A stretch of DNA of 64,000 nt from an uncultured Butyricicoccus sp. (GCA_944376065.1 CALWBL010000003.1:169349-233348); one strand, 5' to 3'. Positions 45,434 to 54,792 are shown, counted from the stretch's first letter. Notes: generated by a model from the letters alone, not told the origin. Translations and numbers: made by a program.

Positions 45434-47484
45434 GTTGTATGATTGAAAAAAAGCTGACTAATGATGTGTGTTTTGTAAAAGGCATTGGCCCTAGAAAAGC
45501 TAAAATGCTTGAAAAAATGAATATTCATACCTTGGCAGATGTTTTGGAAACCTATCCGCGAGATTATGAGGATAGAACACATATAACCCCAATATCTGAA
45601 CTTATAGAGGGCGAAAAAATGGCTGTTCGTGCAGTCGTTGCAACGCAGCCAAATGTAAGACATATAAGAAAGGGAATGGATATTACAAAATGCACCGTTT
45701 ATGACGACACTGGTACACTTGAAATAGTTTATTTTAATAACAAATACACTGCTGCACAACTTAAACGCGGTACAGAGTATTTGTTTTATGGGCGTGTGCA
45801 GATTTATGGTAGACAATTTAGTATGTTATCGCCTGTGCATGAAAAATGTGAGGAAAACTCAAAAGGCAGAATTGTGCCTGTTTATCCGCTTACAGCCGGA
45901 ATTTCCCAGCAGGATTTTCAAAGATTGAGCGATGCAGCATTGAGTTGTAAAATTTCCGAAAATGCAGACCCAATACCCAAAAATATTCTTGAAAAATATG
46001 ATTTGCCACCTTTAAATAGAGCTATCTATCAAATTCATAGACCAGAAAATATACATCAGGTGAGCAAAGCCCGCAGACGTATTATGTTTGAGGAACTTTT
46101 TTTGCTTTGTTGTGGATTAAATCAAATGAAACAGCATAGACATCATGAACAAGGCTTAATATTTCAGAATGTAAATCTTGATGATTTCTGGAAAATGATA
46201 GAGTTTAAACCAACAAATGCACAGCTTAGAGCGGTAAACGACTGTGTAAAAGATGTTCAGTCGAGCAAACCCATGAATAGGCTTATACAGGGCGATGTTG
46301 GCTCTGGAAAAACGCTTGTTGCAGCCGCTCTTTGTATGCTTGCTGTAAAAAACGGATATCAAGCAGCAGTTATGGCACCAACTGAAATATTAGCCAATCA
46401 GCATGAGCAATCACTCTCGCCAATATTTGCAAAACTCGGCATAGAAACTGTACTTTTGACCGGTTCTATGGGTGTAAAGGCAAAACGTGAGGCATTAGAA
46501 AAAATAGAGCAGGGCTATGCAAAGGTTGTAATTGGAACACATGCTCTTATACAAAAAGGTGTGAATTTTGCAAAACTTGGTGCTGTTGTTGCTGATGAAC
46601 AGCATCGTTTTGGTGTAAATCAACGTGCAATGCTTAGGGAAAAAGGTGAGCACCCTCATACACTTGTTATGTCAGCTACACCTATTCCCCGAACATTAGC
46701 ACTGATTATGTATGGTGATTTAGATGTTTCAATTATAGATGAACTTCCACCAAATAGAACACCAGTAGAAACATATGCCGTAGGTGAGAAAATGCGTAAA
46801 CGTATAATCGCCTTTATGGAAAAGCAAATTGAAGATGGCGGTCAGGTTTATGTTGTTTGTCCTCTAATCGAGGAGGGTGAAAGCGATTTAGAGCTTAAAA
46901 GTGCGGAAGAATATGCACAGAAACTTGCAAAAGTTTTGCCTCATAGGAGAATTGGCGTCCTGCATGGGCGTATGAAACCATCCGAAAAGGATTCTGTTAT
47001 GCAGATGTTTGCAAGCGGTAAAATGGATATTTTAGTTGCAACAACGGTTATTGAGGTTGGTGTAAATGTGCCTAATGCATCACTTATGGTGGTTGAAGAT
47101 GCAAACCGCTTTGGACTTTCTCAGCTCCATCAATTAAGAGGGCGTGTCGGTCGTGGAAAGCGAAAATCATACTGTATTTTCTTTGGTGCAGATAAAGGCA
47201 TGGTTGCAAGACAGAGATTGGGTGTTCTTACACAAACAAATGATGGTTTTGAGGTTGCAAGGGCTGACCTTGCACAGCGTGGACCTGGCGACTTTTTTGG
47301 AAATCGTCAGCATGGTCTTCCTACGCTTAAAAACGTAGATGTTATTGCTGATATACAGGCGATGGAGCAGGCAAGATATGAGGCAGAAACTTTGCTCGAA
47401 AGTGACCCAGAACTTGAACATTATCCTGTGCTTAAAAAGCGTATAGAGCGTATGTTTAATGCAGCAGGTGGAACTTTTAATTAA
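45430..47484 (+). CDS. recG: ATP-dependent DNA helicase RecG
   Basis: Branch-migration helicase that remodels stalled forks. The 684-residue protein has an N-terminal wedge (VKGIGPRKAKMLEKMNI, YPRDYEDRT), Walker A QGDVGSGKTLVAAAL, the DEQHRFGV box, MSATPIPRTLAL, and the RecG-specific TVIEVGVNVPNA, QLRGRVGRG and TAQ-like RGPGDFFGNRQHGLP. The GTG at 45430 overlaps the lexA stop; an ATG at 45439 (MIEKKLT) is an equally possible start. Lying behind lexA, it may be SOS-induced, which is not the usual arrangement. Confidence 0.95.
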   Translation: MSCMIEKKLTNDVCFVKGIGPRKAKMLEKMNIHTLADVLETYPRDYEDRTHITPISELIEGEKMAVRAVVATQPNVRHIRKGMDITKCTVYDDTGTLEIVYFNNKYTAAQLKRGTEYLFYGRVQIYGRQFSMLSPVHEKCEENSKGRIVPVYPLTAGISQQDFQRLSDAALSCKISENADPIPKNILEKYDLPPLNRAIYQIHRPENIHQVSKARRRIMFEELFLLCCGLNQMKQHRHHEQGLIFQNVNLDDFWKMIEFKPTNAQLRAVNDCVKDVQSSKPMNRLIQGDVGSGKTLVAAALCMLAVKNGYQAAVMAPTEILANQHEQSLSPIFAKLGIETVLLTGSMGVKAKREALEKIEQGYAKVVIGTHALIQKGVNFAKLGAVVADEQHRFGVNQRAMLREKGEHPHTLVMSATPIPRTLALIMYGDLDVSIIDELPPNRTPVETYAVGEKMRKRIIAFMEKQIEDGGQVYVVCPLIEEGESDLELKSAEEYAQKLAKVLPHRRIGVLHGRMKPSEKDSVMQMFASGKMDILVATTVIEVGVNVPNASLMVVEDANRFGLSQLHQLRGRVGRGKRKSYCIFFGADKGMVARQRLGVLTQTNDGFEVARADLAQRGPGDFFGNRQHGLPTLKNVDVIADIQAMEQARYEAETLLESDPELEHYPVLKKRIERMFNAAGGTFN

Positions 47485-47543
47485 AATTATTATAATACGG
47501 AGTTAATATGCTAAATATATTTTTTATAGAAGGGAAGGTCTGA

Positions 47544-48044
47544 ATGGTTATTCTTGGACTTGACCCTGGTTATGCGATAGTAGGCTATGGCGTTGTAAAA
47601 TATGATGGAAGAAAATTTACACCTATTCAATATGGTGCCATAACGACTAAGGCAGGTCAGCCTATGCATCATCGTTTGTGTGAGATTTATGACGATTTAT
47701 GCACACTGATTGATACATTTCACCCAGATGATGTTGCAGTAGAAGAACTGTTTTTTAATACTAACATTACAACTGGTATTCAAGTAGCACAGGCAAGAGG
47801 AGTTATTTTACTCGCCTTAGCACAAAAAGGACTGCACCCAAACTCCTATACACCGCTTCAGATTAAACAATCTGTAACAGGTTATGGCAGAGCGGAGAAA
47901 AAACAAATGATGGAAATGACAAAATCCATGCTGGGGCTTACTAAAACCCCAAAACCAGATGATGCAGCAGATGCTCTTGCAGTTGCAATTTGTCATGGAC
48001 ATTCTAAGCGGTCTAATATATGGGAAAATAGGAGAATACAATAA
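47544..48044 (+). CDS. ruvC: Crossover junction endodeoxyribonuclease RuvC
   Basis: Holliday-junction resolvase, 166 residues. The fold starts with VILGLDPGYAIVGYG holding the first catalytic aspartate. VAVEELFFNTN has the conserved glutamate, and KPDDAADALAVAICHGH has the C-terminal acidic pair. It cuts junctions driven by RuvAB, encoded next. It follows recG after about 60 bp with RBS AGAAGGGAAGG. Confidence 0.95.
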   Translation: MVILGLDPGYAIVGYGVVKYDGRKFTPIQYGAITTKAGQPMHHRLCEIYDDLCTLIDTFHPDDVAVEELFFNTNITTGIQVAQARGVILLALAQKGLHPNSYTPLQIKQSVTGYGRAEKKQMMEMTKSMLGLTKTPKPDDAADALAVAICHGHSKRSNIWENRRIQ

Positions 48045-48045
48045 A

Positions 48046-48654
48046 ATGTTTTATTATATAGAAGGATTGGTCGCACATTTAGAGCAAGGTTTAGTTGTTA
48101 TTGACTGCGGTGGCGTGGGTTATGCGTGCCATACATCGCAAAACACTATATCCCAGATAAAAATGGGCGAAAAAGCAAGAATTTATACTTGTCTGCATGT
48201 AAGAGAAGATATTTTTGAGCTTTATGGCTTTGCTGAACAAGAGGAGTTAAATTGTTACAAAATGCTAACTAGCGTTTCAGGTGTAGGACCAAAGGCAGCA
48301 CTAGCTATTTTATCAGTGGCTCCACCATCACAGCTTGCTCTTGCAATTATAACAGAAGATGAAAAACTATTAACTCAGGCTCAGGGCATTGGTAAAAAGA
48401 TTGCTCAAAGAATAGTTCTTGAACTTAGAGATAAAATGAGCAAAGCTAATCTTGAAACAGCAGCGGGTGATGGAAAAGCTGTTATTATGCCCGAAAAAGG
48501 CAGCGTAAACTGTATGCAAGAGGCTATCGCCGCCCTTATGGTGCTTGGATACTCTCAGGCAGAGGCGTTTAAGGCCATGGAGGGCATGGAAACCGAGGGC
48601 ATGGACGCAGAAAGCATTATTCGTTATTGTCTTAAAAAGTTAGCAATGCAGTAA
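48046..48654 (+). CDS. ruvA: Holliday junction branch migration protein RuvA
   Basis: A 202-residue junction-binding subunit. The N-terminal OB-fold (MFYYIEGLVAHLEQG) leads to VREDIFELYGFAEQEELNCYKML and two helix-hairpin-helix motifs (VSGVGPKAALAIL, AQGIGKKIAQRIVLEL). The C-terminal domain that contacts RuvB ends in AEAFKAME. The ATG at 48046 follows TAGGAG and lies 1 bp after the ruvC stop; the frame is open upstream inside ruvC but that part is not RuvA. Confidence 0.95.
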   Translation: MFYYIEGLVAHLEQGLVVIDCGGVGYACHTSQNTISQIKMGEKARIYTCLHVREDIFELYGFAEQEELNCYKMLTSVSGVGPKAALAILSVAPPSQLALAIITEDEKLLTQAQGIGKKIAQRIVLELRDKMSKANLETAAGDGKAVIMPEKGSVNCMQEAIAALMVLGYSQAEAFKAMEGMETEGMDAESIIRYCLKKLAMQ

Positions 48655-48666
48655 GGACGTGAAAAA

Positions 48667-49710
48667 TTGAGTATTGAATTTTCAGGCGGCATGGCTGATG
48701 ATGAGCGTATTGTTTCAAGTCATCAGCTTAAAAATGAAGATACAGAAAATTCACTTCGTCCTAAATTTATGGACGAATATATAGGGCAAAATACTGTAAA
48801 AGAAAATTTAAAAATATTTATACAGGCGGCAAAACAACGTAATGAACCACTAGACCATACACTTCTTTATGGCCCACCCGGTTTGGGAAAGACAACTCTT
48901 GCCGGAATAATCGCAAATGAAATGGGCGTAAATCTTAGAATTACTTCTGGTCCTGCAATCGAAAAAGCTGGAGATTTGGCGGCTCTATTGACAAATTTAA
49001 GCGAGAATGATATTTTATTCATTGATGAAATCCATCGATTAAACCGCAGTGTAGAGGAAATTTTATATCCCGCTATGGAAGATGGTGTACTGGATATCAT
49101 CATAGGAAAAGGACCTAGTGCTAGGTCTATAAGGCTTGATTTGCCACGGTTTACGCTTATAGGTGCTACAACTAGAGCAGGTCAGCTTACCTCCCCGCTG
49201 AGAGACCGCTTTGGTGTAATGCTAAGACTTGAGCTTTATTCACCAGAAGATTTGGAGAAAATTATAACTCGCTCAGCTGGAATCTTAGGTGTACATAGCC
49301 GTTATGACGGTGCTTTAGAGATTGCCAAGCGTTCTCGTGGTACACCTCGTATTGCAAACCGTCTTTTGCGTCGTGTGCGTGATTTTGCGCAAGTAAAAGG
49401 CGATGGCACAATAACAGCAGAGGCGGCAGATATGGCTCTTACTGCCCTTGGTATTGACCCATTGGGGCTTGATAATATCGACCGCAGAATGCTTAAAAGC
49501 ATTATTCTTAATTATAATGGCGGACCAGTAGGTCTTGAAACACTGGCTGCTACAATTGGAGAAGAGGCTATTACACTGGAGGATGTCTACGAGCCATACT
49601 TAATGCAAATCGGCTTTCTTAACCGTACACAGCGTGGCAGATGTGCAACACTTAGTGCCTATGAGCATTTGAAAATGGAAACCGCAGATGGTCAGCAGCG
49701 GTTATTATAA
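48667..49710 (+). CDS. ruvB: Holliday junction ATP-dependent helicase RuvB
   Basis: AAA+ motor of branch migration, 347 residues. [13 protein letters not shown] precedes Walker [16 protein letters not shown], Walker [12 protein letters not shown], sensor [10 protein letters not shown], arginine finger region [12 protein letters not shown], and the winged helix with [10 protein letters not shown]. The TTG start follows AAGGACG. It completes the ruvCAB set. Confidence 0.96.
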   Translation: MSIEFSGGMADDERIVSSHQLKNEDTENSLRPKFMDEYIGQNTVKENLKIFIQAAKQRNEPLDHTLLYGPPGLGKTTLAGIIANEMGVNLRITSGPAIEKAGDLAALLTNLSENDILFIDEIHRLNRSVEEILYPAMEDGVLDIIIGKGPSARSIRLDLPRFTLIGATTRAGQLTSPLRDRFGVMLRLELYSPEDLEKIITRSAGILGVHSRYDGALEIAKRSRGTPRIANRLLRRVRDFAQVKGDGTITAEAADMALTALGIDPLGLDNIDRRMLKSIILNYNGGPVGLETLAATIGEEAITLEDVYEPYLMQIGFLNRTQRGRCATLSAYEHLKMETADGQQRLL

Positions 49711-49767
49711 ACTAGCTGCAAAATCCCCAGTGCCTACAATAACGAATTTAAGGCAAGGTGTTTAATT

Positions 49768-51117
49768 TTGGGAAAATATTTTGGAACAGATGGTGTTCGT
49801 GGCGTTGCGAATGTAGAACTTGATGCAATGCTTGCATTTAAAATTGGTGCTGCTGCGGCTTTTGTGCTAAGTCAGGAACAAAATCATGGCGGAAAAGCTA
49901 AACTACTTATTGGCAAAGATACTCGTATTTCCTCTGATATGCTAGAAAGTGCTTTGGTCGCTGGTATATGTTCAGTTGGTGCAGATGTTGAGCTGCTTGG
50001 AGTAATTCCAACTCCAGCTATTGCTTATCTTACAATCAAACATAAAGCTGATGCGGGTATTGTAATATCTGCAAGCCATAACTCATATGAATATAATGGA
50101 ATAAAGATTTTCGCTGGAAGTGGTTATAAACTATCTGATGAGATGGAAAGCAAAATTGAATCGCTGATTGATGATTTTGATAGCGTTCCTCGTGCAAGTC
50201 ATGAAAAACTTGGCAGGGTGCTGAAAAGCGAGATTGACCCAGTTGTTGAATATACTGACCATCTTTCAGAAACCATTGACGGTGACCTTTCCGATTTGCG
50301 TGTGGCGGTTGACTGTGCAAATGGTGCATCTTCAAGCACTATTGTTCGCCTTATGCGTCTACTTGAATGTAAGGCTGATTACCGTTTCTATGAGCCAGAT
50401 GGATTAAATATAAATGATGGTTGTGGCTCTACTCACCTTGGAAACCTTCAAGAGAGAATGAGGACTGGTGATTTTGATATTGGTGTTGCATTTGATGGCG
50501 ATGCTGATAGATGCCTTATTGTTGATGAAAAAGGCGAAGTTCTTGATGGAGACCGTATTATGGCGGTTTGTGCTGCTCGTATGAAACAGCAGGGTAAACT
50601 GCGTGGTGGTGCATTTGTGGCAACCATTCTTTCCAATATGGGACTTCATGCCTATGCGGAGAAAATGGGCGTAAAAATTGAGTGTGCTAATGTTGGCGAC
50701 CGTTATGTGCTTGAAATGATGCTTGATAAGGGTTATGTGCTTGGCGGTGAGCAGTCTGGTCATGTAATCTTCCTTGAATATGCCTCTACTGGTGATGGTC
50801 AGCTTACTGCTATTCAATTTATGAATATTTTAAAGCAGAGTGGTAAGAAATGCTCTGAGATTGCGGCAGAGGTTAAACCATGGCCACAGGTTATGATTAA
50901 CGTAGCTGTTCCAAACTCTGAAAAGAAAACTATTGCAGAGCGTGAAGAAGTAGCTAATGCAATAAAGAAGGCTGAAAATGAGCTTGGTCAGGGCAGAATT
51001 TTAGTTCGTGCATCTGGTACAGAGGCTCTTGTACGTGTTATGGTTGAGGGCAAGGACGCTCAAAAAGTTGATGAGGTTGCAAAAAGTGTTGCAAAAACCA
51101 TAGAGTCTATTGTATAA
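49768..51117 (+). CDS. glmM: Phosphoglucosamine mutase
   Basis: Interconverts glucosamine 6- and 1-phosphate on the way to UDP-GlcNAc for cell-wall synthesis. The 449-residue protein begins YFGTDGVRGVANVEL and has the phosphoserine loop ISASHNSYEYNGIK near residue 100, the Mg2+ loop AFDGDADRC, the sugar-binding GGEQSGHV, and the C-terminal phosphate site RASGTEALVRVMVEG. A TTG start is used, behind AAGGTG. A terminator separates it from the glmS leader. Confidence 0.96.
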   Translation: MGKYFGTDGVRGVANVELDAMLAFKIGAAAAFVLSQEQNHGGKAKLLIGKDTRISSDMLESALVAGICSVGADVELLGVIPTPAIAYLTIKHKADAGIVISASHNSYEYNGIKIFAGSGYKLSDEMESKIESLIDDFDSVPRASHEKLGRVLKSEIDPVVEYTDHLSETIDGDLSDLRVAVDCANGASSSTIVRLMRLLECKADYRFYEPDGLNINDGCGSTHLGNLQERMRTGDFDIGVAFDGDADRCLIVDEKGEVLDGDRIMAVCAARMKQQGKLRGGAFVATILSNMGLHAYAEKMGVKIECANVGDRYVLEMMLDKGYVLGGEQSGHVIFLEYASTGDGQLTAIQFMNILKQSGKKCSEIAAEVKPWPQVMINVAVPNSEKKTIAEREEVANAIKKAENELGQGRILVRASGTEALVRVMVEGKDAQKVDEVAKSVAKTIESIV

Positions 51118-51130
51118 TATTTGTCAAAGG

Positions 51131-51165
51131 CAGGGCTGTGTTAACTGCACAGTCCTGTTTTTTTA
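51131..51165 (+). terminator. Intrinsic terminator of glmM
   Basis: A 10-bp stem with one G-U (51131-51140 with 51148-51157) and a 7-nt loop is followed by seven T residues. Confidence 0.8.
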
Positions 51166-51214
51166 AATAAGTGTTTTTAAGGAGGCAAAAATATATTGTG
51201 ATATCCAAAAGTTA

Positions 51215-51390
51215 ACAGTTTAAAGCGCCAGGACTGTGAAAAAAGCAATGTTATCACAGTTGACGAGGTAAGGGTTTATCGAAAGATTCGGCGGATACCC
51301 TTCGGCTGATAGTGGGTTGGTCGTAAGCGGCTTTTCAAAGAGCGGGAGCGATTCCGTAACAAGAAAGTACGCATAACGCACTATTTTTAT
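51215..51390 (+). ncRNA. glmS ribozyme (GlcN6P-activated self-cleaving riboswitch)
   Basis: Most of the gap before glmS is the ribozyme. The conserved core is present: AGCGCCAG at the 5' side, a 7-bp stem ACTGTGA/TCACAGT (51233-51239 with 51254-51260), GTTGACGAGG, GGGTTTATCGA and TCGGCGGATACCC. Cleavage should fall between A51224 and G51225. Glucosamine 6-phosphate acts as coenzyme, and the cut destabilises glmS mRNA. The 3' boundary is approximate. Confidence 0.95.
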
Positions 51391-51409
51391 GCCCTTTTTT
51401 AAGCGGGCT

Positions 51410-51437
51410 TTGGCAGATGTGAGTGCCAACTTTTTTG
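51410..51437 (+). terminator. Terminator-like hairpin between ribozyme and glmS RBS
   Basis: A 6-bp stem TTGGCA/TGCCAA with an 8-nt loop is followed by CTTTTTTG, about 30 bp before the glmS start codon. The stem is short, so attenuation is possible but weak. Confidence 0.4.
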
Positions 51438-51467
51438 TAATTTATCTTTTTTGGAGGAGAATATATT

Positions 51468-53303
51468 ATGTGTGGTATAGTAGGTTTTACAGGAAACTCT
51501 CCGGCTGTTCCAATTCTAATAAAAGGTCTTTACCGCTTAGAATATCGCGGATACGATTCTGCTGGTGTTGCTGCATTTACTAAAGATGGTCTTGAAGTTA
51601 TAAAAAGTCGTGGACGTATTGCAAACTTAGAGGAAAAAATAAAAGAAATTGGCGGTATGAATGCTACTTGTGGTATCGGTCATACACGTTGGGCTACTCA
51701 TGGCGAGCCATCGGACAGAAACTCTCACCCACATCTTGGCGGTAGAGGAAAGGTTGCTGTTGTTCATAATGGCATTATCGAAAACTATATGGAACTTCGT
51801 CAGCAGCTTGAATCCCATGGCTACGAGTTCCAGTCAGAAACCGACACAGAAACAGTAGCACACTTGGTTGATTACCTGCATGATGGCAGCAATCACACCC
51901 TTGCCATGACTGTACTTAAAGCAGTTGGAATGCTACGTGGTTCTTATGCTTTGGGTGTTGTTTCTATGGATGACCCAGAAGAAATAGTCGCTGCAAGACG
52001 TGATAATCCACTTGTTATCGGTATCGGTGATGGTGAAAATATGATTGCCTCTGATGTTACTGCTATCATCTCACGCACAAGAAAATATATTATTCTTGAT
52101 GATGGTGAAGTTGCGGTTGTTCGTCCTGAAAGTGTTGTTGTTATGAACGCTTTTGGTGATGTTGTGGAAAAGAAAATCCAAGAAGTAACTTGGGATTTAT
52201 CTGCTGCTGAAAAGGGTGGTTATGAGCATTTCATGATTAAGGAAATCATGGAGCAGCCAGCAGCAGTTACAAACACCATTCACCCACGAGTAAAAGATGG
52301 TAAAATCAATTTTGAAGATAGTGGTTTAACCGATGAACGTTTAAAAAATGCAAAACATGTGCATATTATAGGTTGTGGTTCCGCACTTCATGCAGGTATG
52401 GTGGGTCGCTCCGTTATTGAAAGCCTTTGCAGAGTTCGCTCGACCGCATCTATCGCATCTGAATTTAGGTATGAAAATCCTATTATCCGCCCAGAAGATA
52501 TTTGTATTGTAATCAGTCAGTCTGGTGAAACCGCAGACACTTTAGCGGCTATGCGTCTAGCTAAACAGGCGGGTGCATATACTGTTGCTGTGGTGAATGT
52601 TGTATCTTCTACAATCGCAAGAGAGGCTGATGGGGTACTATATCTTTGGGCAGGTCCAGAAATCGCTGTTGCAACAACTAAGGCCTATTCAGCTCAGCTT
52701 GCTGCACTGTATCTATTTGCGGTTAAAATGGCAACTGTAAGAGGCACAATAACTGAAGCTCAGGAAAAGGCATATTGTGAAACTTTGTACACTATTCCAG
52801 AAAAAATCAGCGAAATGCTTGCAGGTAAGGAGAAGATGCAGTATTTAGCAAGCCGATATGCAAACCGTTCCAGCGTTTTCTTCCTTGGCAGAGGTCTTGA
52901 CTATTCAGCAGCTATGGAAGGCTCGCTAAAACTCAAGGAAATCTCATATATCCATAGTGAGGCATACGCTGCTGGTGAGTTAAAGCATGGCACAATATCT
53001 CTAATTGAACAAGGCACACTTGTTATAGCCCTTGCAACTCAGCCGGCACTTTATGAGAAGACTATTTCTAATATCCGTGAAGTTGTTTCGCGTGGGGCAG
53101 AGGTTATTTTAATCACTGGTTCTGATTTTGATTGTGATGCATCTTGTTGCAGCCATGTAATTAAGCTGCCAGAAATCCGTCAGGAAATGTCTGCATCACT
53201 TTCTATTATTCCGCTTCAGCTACTTTCTTACTATGTGGCGGTTGAAAGAAACTGTGATGTAGATAAGCCAAGAAACCTTGCAAAATCGGTAACTGTCGAA
53301 TAA
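51468..53303 (+). CDS. glmS: Glutamine--fructose-6-phosphate aminotransferase (isomerizing)
   Basis: Makes glucosamine 6-phosphate from fructose 6-phosphate and glutamine, the entry to cell-wall amino sugars. The 611-residue protein starts MCGIVGFTG with the catalytic N-terminal cysteine of the glutaminase domain, and has GIGHTRWATHGEPSDRNSHPH. Two SIS isomerase domains follow (GCGSALHAGM, ISQSGETADTLAAMR, GRGLDYSAAMEGSLKLKEISYIHSEAY), and the C-terminus ends PRNLAKSVTVE. The RBS is GGAGGAG. It is controlled by the upstream ribozyme. Confidence 0.97.
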   Translation: MCGIVGFTGNSPAVPILIKGLYRLEYRGYDSAGVAAFTKDGLEVIKSRGRIANLEEKIKEIGGMNATCGIGHTRWATHGEPSDRNSHPHLGGRGKVAVVHNGIIENYMELRQQLESHGYEFQSETDTETVAHLVDYLHDGSNHTLAMTVLKAVGMLRGSYALGVVSMDDPEEIVAARRDNPLVIGIGDGENMIASDVTAIISRTRKYIILDDGEVAVVRPESVVVMNAFGDVVEKKIQEVTWDLSAAEKGGYEHFMIKEIMEQPAAVTNTIHPRVKDGKINFEDSGLTDERLKNAKHVHIIGCGSALHAGMVGRSVIESLCRVRSTASIASEFRYENPIIRPEDICIVISQSGETADTLAAMRLAKQAGAYTVAVVNVVSSTIAREADGVLYLWAGPEIAVATTKAYSAQLAALYLFAVKMATVRGTITEAQEKAYCETLYTIPEKISEMLAGKEKMQYLASRYANRSSVFFLGRGLDYSAAMEGSLKLKEISYIHSEAYAAGELKHGTISLIEQGTLVIALATQPALYEKTISNIREVVSRGAEVILITGSDFDCDASCCSHVIKLPEIRQEMSASLSIIPLQLLSYYVAVERNCDVDKPRNLAKSVTVE

Positions 53304-53371
53304 AGTTGTATATTCTGTATAAAAAAAGTGATATAGTATAGCGCATATTATATAATTGATACATGAATGTA

Positions 53372-53400
53372 TTGACAAAATGAGGTAACTATAATATAAT
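53372..53400 (+). promoter_or_regulatory. Consensus sigma-A promoter of the SigH-like gene
   Basis: A perfect TTGACA, a 17-bp spacer and a perfect TATAAT predict a start near 53407. That leaves almost no leader for an ATG at 53411 and favours the ATG at 53432. Confidence 0.7.
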
Positions 53401-53431
53401 AGTAAAAAATATGACAAATGGAATTGAGCAA

Positions 53432-54028
53432 ATGAGTCTGGAAATTAGTAAATTAAACGAAACGCAGCTTTGCAAGGCTGCTAAATCAGGTGACAGCGAG
53501 GCGGTTGAATTGTTGGTTTCCCACTACTCCAGACTGGTTAAATCCTGCGTGAGAAGTTATGCTTTCGGTTCGGCGGAAAGTGATGATCTAACTCAGGAGG
53601 GTATGCTTGGGCTTTGGAAGGCTGTTTTGACCTTTGATGAATTAAAAGGCGTGCCTTTTGAGGCATACGCTCGTGTCTGTATAGAACGAAAGATTTATTC
53701 CGCCGTTCGTGCAGTCTACGCTCAAAAGCATGAACCGCTAAATAATGCCATTTCGCTCGAAAAGCCTCTTTTTGATAGCAATGCGGAATCCCACACGGGT
53801 ACATCGGTTGTTTCCGACCCCGAGGCGTTGGTGATTGGCATGGAAGAACATAATGAGCGAATAAATCGCCTTAAAAATCTTCTTTCAGCATTCGAATCGC
53901 AGGTGTTGTCCCTTTATCTTGGCGGTCTTTCTTATGATGAAATAGCATCTAAACTCGGTAAACCTGTCAAGTCTGTGGATAATGCAATACAGCGAATAAA
54001 ACGAAAATCGGCTAATGTCAGTTTTTAA
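53432..54028 (+). CDS. sigH: RNA polymerase sigma factor, SigH (sigma-30) family
   Basis: A 198-residue sigma-70-type factor without region 1 or a full region 3. Region 2 includes SHYSRLVKSCVRSYAFGSAESDDLTQEGMLGLWKAV, with the core-binding and -10 helices. Region 4 has LSAFESQVLSLYLGGLSYDEIASKLGKPVKSVDNAIQRIKRK. It resembles SigH, which in Firmicutes drives early sporulation and competence genes. The ATG at 53432 is chosen because the ATG at 53411 lies almost on the predicted transcription start. No anti-sigma gene is adjacent. An alternative label is a general alternative sigma factor. Confidence 0.85.
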   Translation: MSLEISKLNETQLCKAAKSGDSEAVELLVSHYSRLVKSCVRSYAFGSAESDDLTQEGMLGLWKAVLTFDELKGVPFEAYARVCIERKIYSAVRAVYAQKHEPLNNAISLEKPLFDSNAESHTGTSVVSDPEALVIGMEEHNERINRLKNLLSAFESQVLSLYLGGLSYDEIASKLGKPVKSVDNAIQRIKRKSANVSF

Positions 54029-54039
54029 AAGCGGTGGCA

Positions 54040-54060
54040 ACAGAGAAAGATGTTCTCTGT
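54040..54060 (+). other. Hairpin after the sigma factor gene
   Basis: An 8-bp perfect stem (54040-54047 with 54053-54060) lies 12 bp after the sigma factor stop, without a T tract. It may protect the mRNA 3' side or cause a pause. Confidence 0.4.
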
Positions 54061-54126
54061 CCACATAAAATTCACTCAGCGTTTCCCAAAATGGTGAAAT
54101 GAGCATTACAAAGAGAGGTAAAAATC

Positions 54127-54411
54127 ATGTATCAGGACAAAACATTAGTATGTAAAGAATGCGGCAACGAGTTTGTATTCTCAGCAGGTGAGCAGGAGTT
54201 CTATGCAGAGCGTGGTTTCCAAAATGAGCCGCAGCGTTGCAAGTCTTGCCGCGACAAAAGAAAAAATGCTGCAAAGGGTGGCTCACGTGAGTTCTTTACT
54301 GCTGTGTGTGCTGCCTGCGGTGGAGAGGCAAAAGTTCCTTTTGAGCCAAAATCTGACCGTCCAGTTTATTGCAGTGAGTGCTTTGCAAAGATAAAGGCAT
54401 CAGAGGAATAA
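54127..54411 (+). CDS. Double zinc-ribbon protein
   Basis: A 94-residue protein with two zinc-ribbon-like modules. The first has LVCKECGNEFVFSAGEQEFYAERG and later CKSCRDKRKN (zf-trcl type). The second has CAACGGEAKVPF and later YCSECFAK. The eight cysteines form four CxxC pairs. A nucleic-acid or protein contact is likely, but no function is known. It follows the sigma factor with AGAGAGG upstream and is ended by a terminator. Confidence 0.8.
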   Translation: MYQDKTLVCKECGNEFVFSAGEQEFYAERGFQNEPQRCKSCRDKRKNAAKGGSREFFTAVCAACGGEAKVPFEPKSDRPVYCSECFAKIKASEE

Positions 54412-54424
54412 TTACAATAGATAG

Positions 54425-54460
54425 AGAGCGCAAGAGTTTTTTAGCTTGTGCTCTTTTTTA
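54425..54460 (+). terminator. Intrinsic terminator of the zinc-ribbon gene
   Basis: A 10-bp stem with one G-U (54425-54434 with 54445-54454) is followed by a T tract. Confidence 0.7.
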
Positions 54461-54463
54461 ATC

Positions 54464-54492
54464 TTGAAATAATGGCAAAAAAGAAGTATAAT
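54464..54492 (+). promoter_or_regulatory. Sigma-A-type promoter of the DUF1858 gene
   Basis: TTGAAA, a 17-bp spacer and a perfect TATAAT lie 50 bp before the start codon. Confidence 0.6.
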
Positions 54493-54541
54493 AGGGTGTA
54501 ACTTTGTATGTTATACGCAGAAAATTGTGGAGGTTATAAAA

Positions 54542-54748
54542 ATGGCAACTGTTACTAAGACCACTAAGATTGGTGAAGTGTTGGCTATGGATATGGGCAC
54601 ATCTAAGTTTTTCTTTGAAATGGGTATGCACTGTCTTGGTTGTCCAGCATCTCAGAGCGAATCTATCGAAGAGGCTTGCATGGTTCATGGCGTTGATGTA
54701 GATGAGCTGATAGAAAAGGTAAACGCTTTTCTGGCAGGTCAGGAATAA
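54542..54748 (+). CDS. DUF1858 domain protein
   Basis: A 68-residue protein of the DUF1858 family. It has VLAMDMGTSKFFFEMGMHCLGCPAS, with the conserved CxxC near residues 33-36, then a helical C-terminus with DVDELIEKVNAFL. Members occur mostly in anaerobes, sometimes fused to redox proteins, and may bind a metal or sense redox state (inference). The ATG at 54542 sits after GTGGAGG; an in-frame GTG at 54527 has no site. Confidence 0.8.
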   Translation: MATVTKTTKIGEVLAMDMGTSKFFFEMGMHCLGCPASQSESIEEACMVHGVDVDELIEKVNAFLAGQE

Positions 54749-54755
54749 AACTCGC

Positions 54756-54792
54756 AAAGACCAGTTTGTTTGCTGGTCTTTTGTTTTTTTAA
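54756..54792 (+). terminator. Intrinsic terminator of the DUF1858 gene
   Basis: A 9-bp perfect stem (54756-54764 with 54773-54781) with an 8-nt loop is followed by TGTTTTTTT. Confidence 0.75.

Noticed and set aside
50404..50817. 137-codon minus-strand frame
   Set aside because: It is antisense to glmM and has no protein-like motifs.
51220..51429. Minus-strand frame in the glmS leader
   Set aside because: The stretch is explained by the ribozyme on the plus strand.
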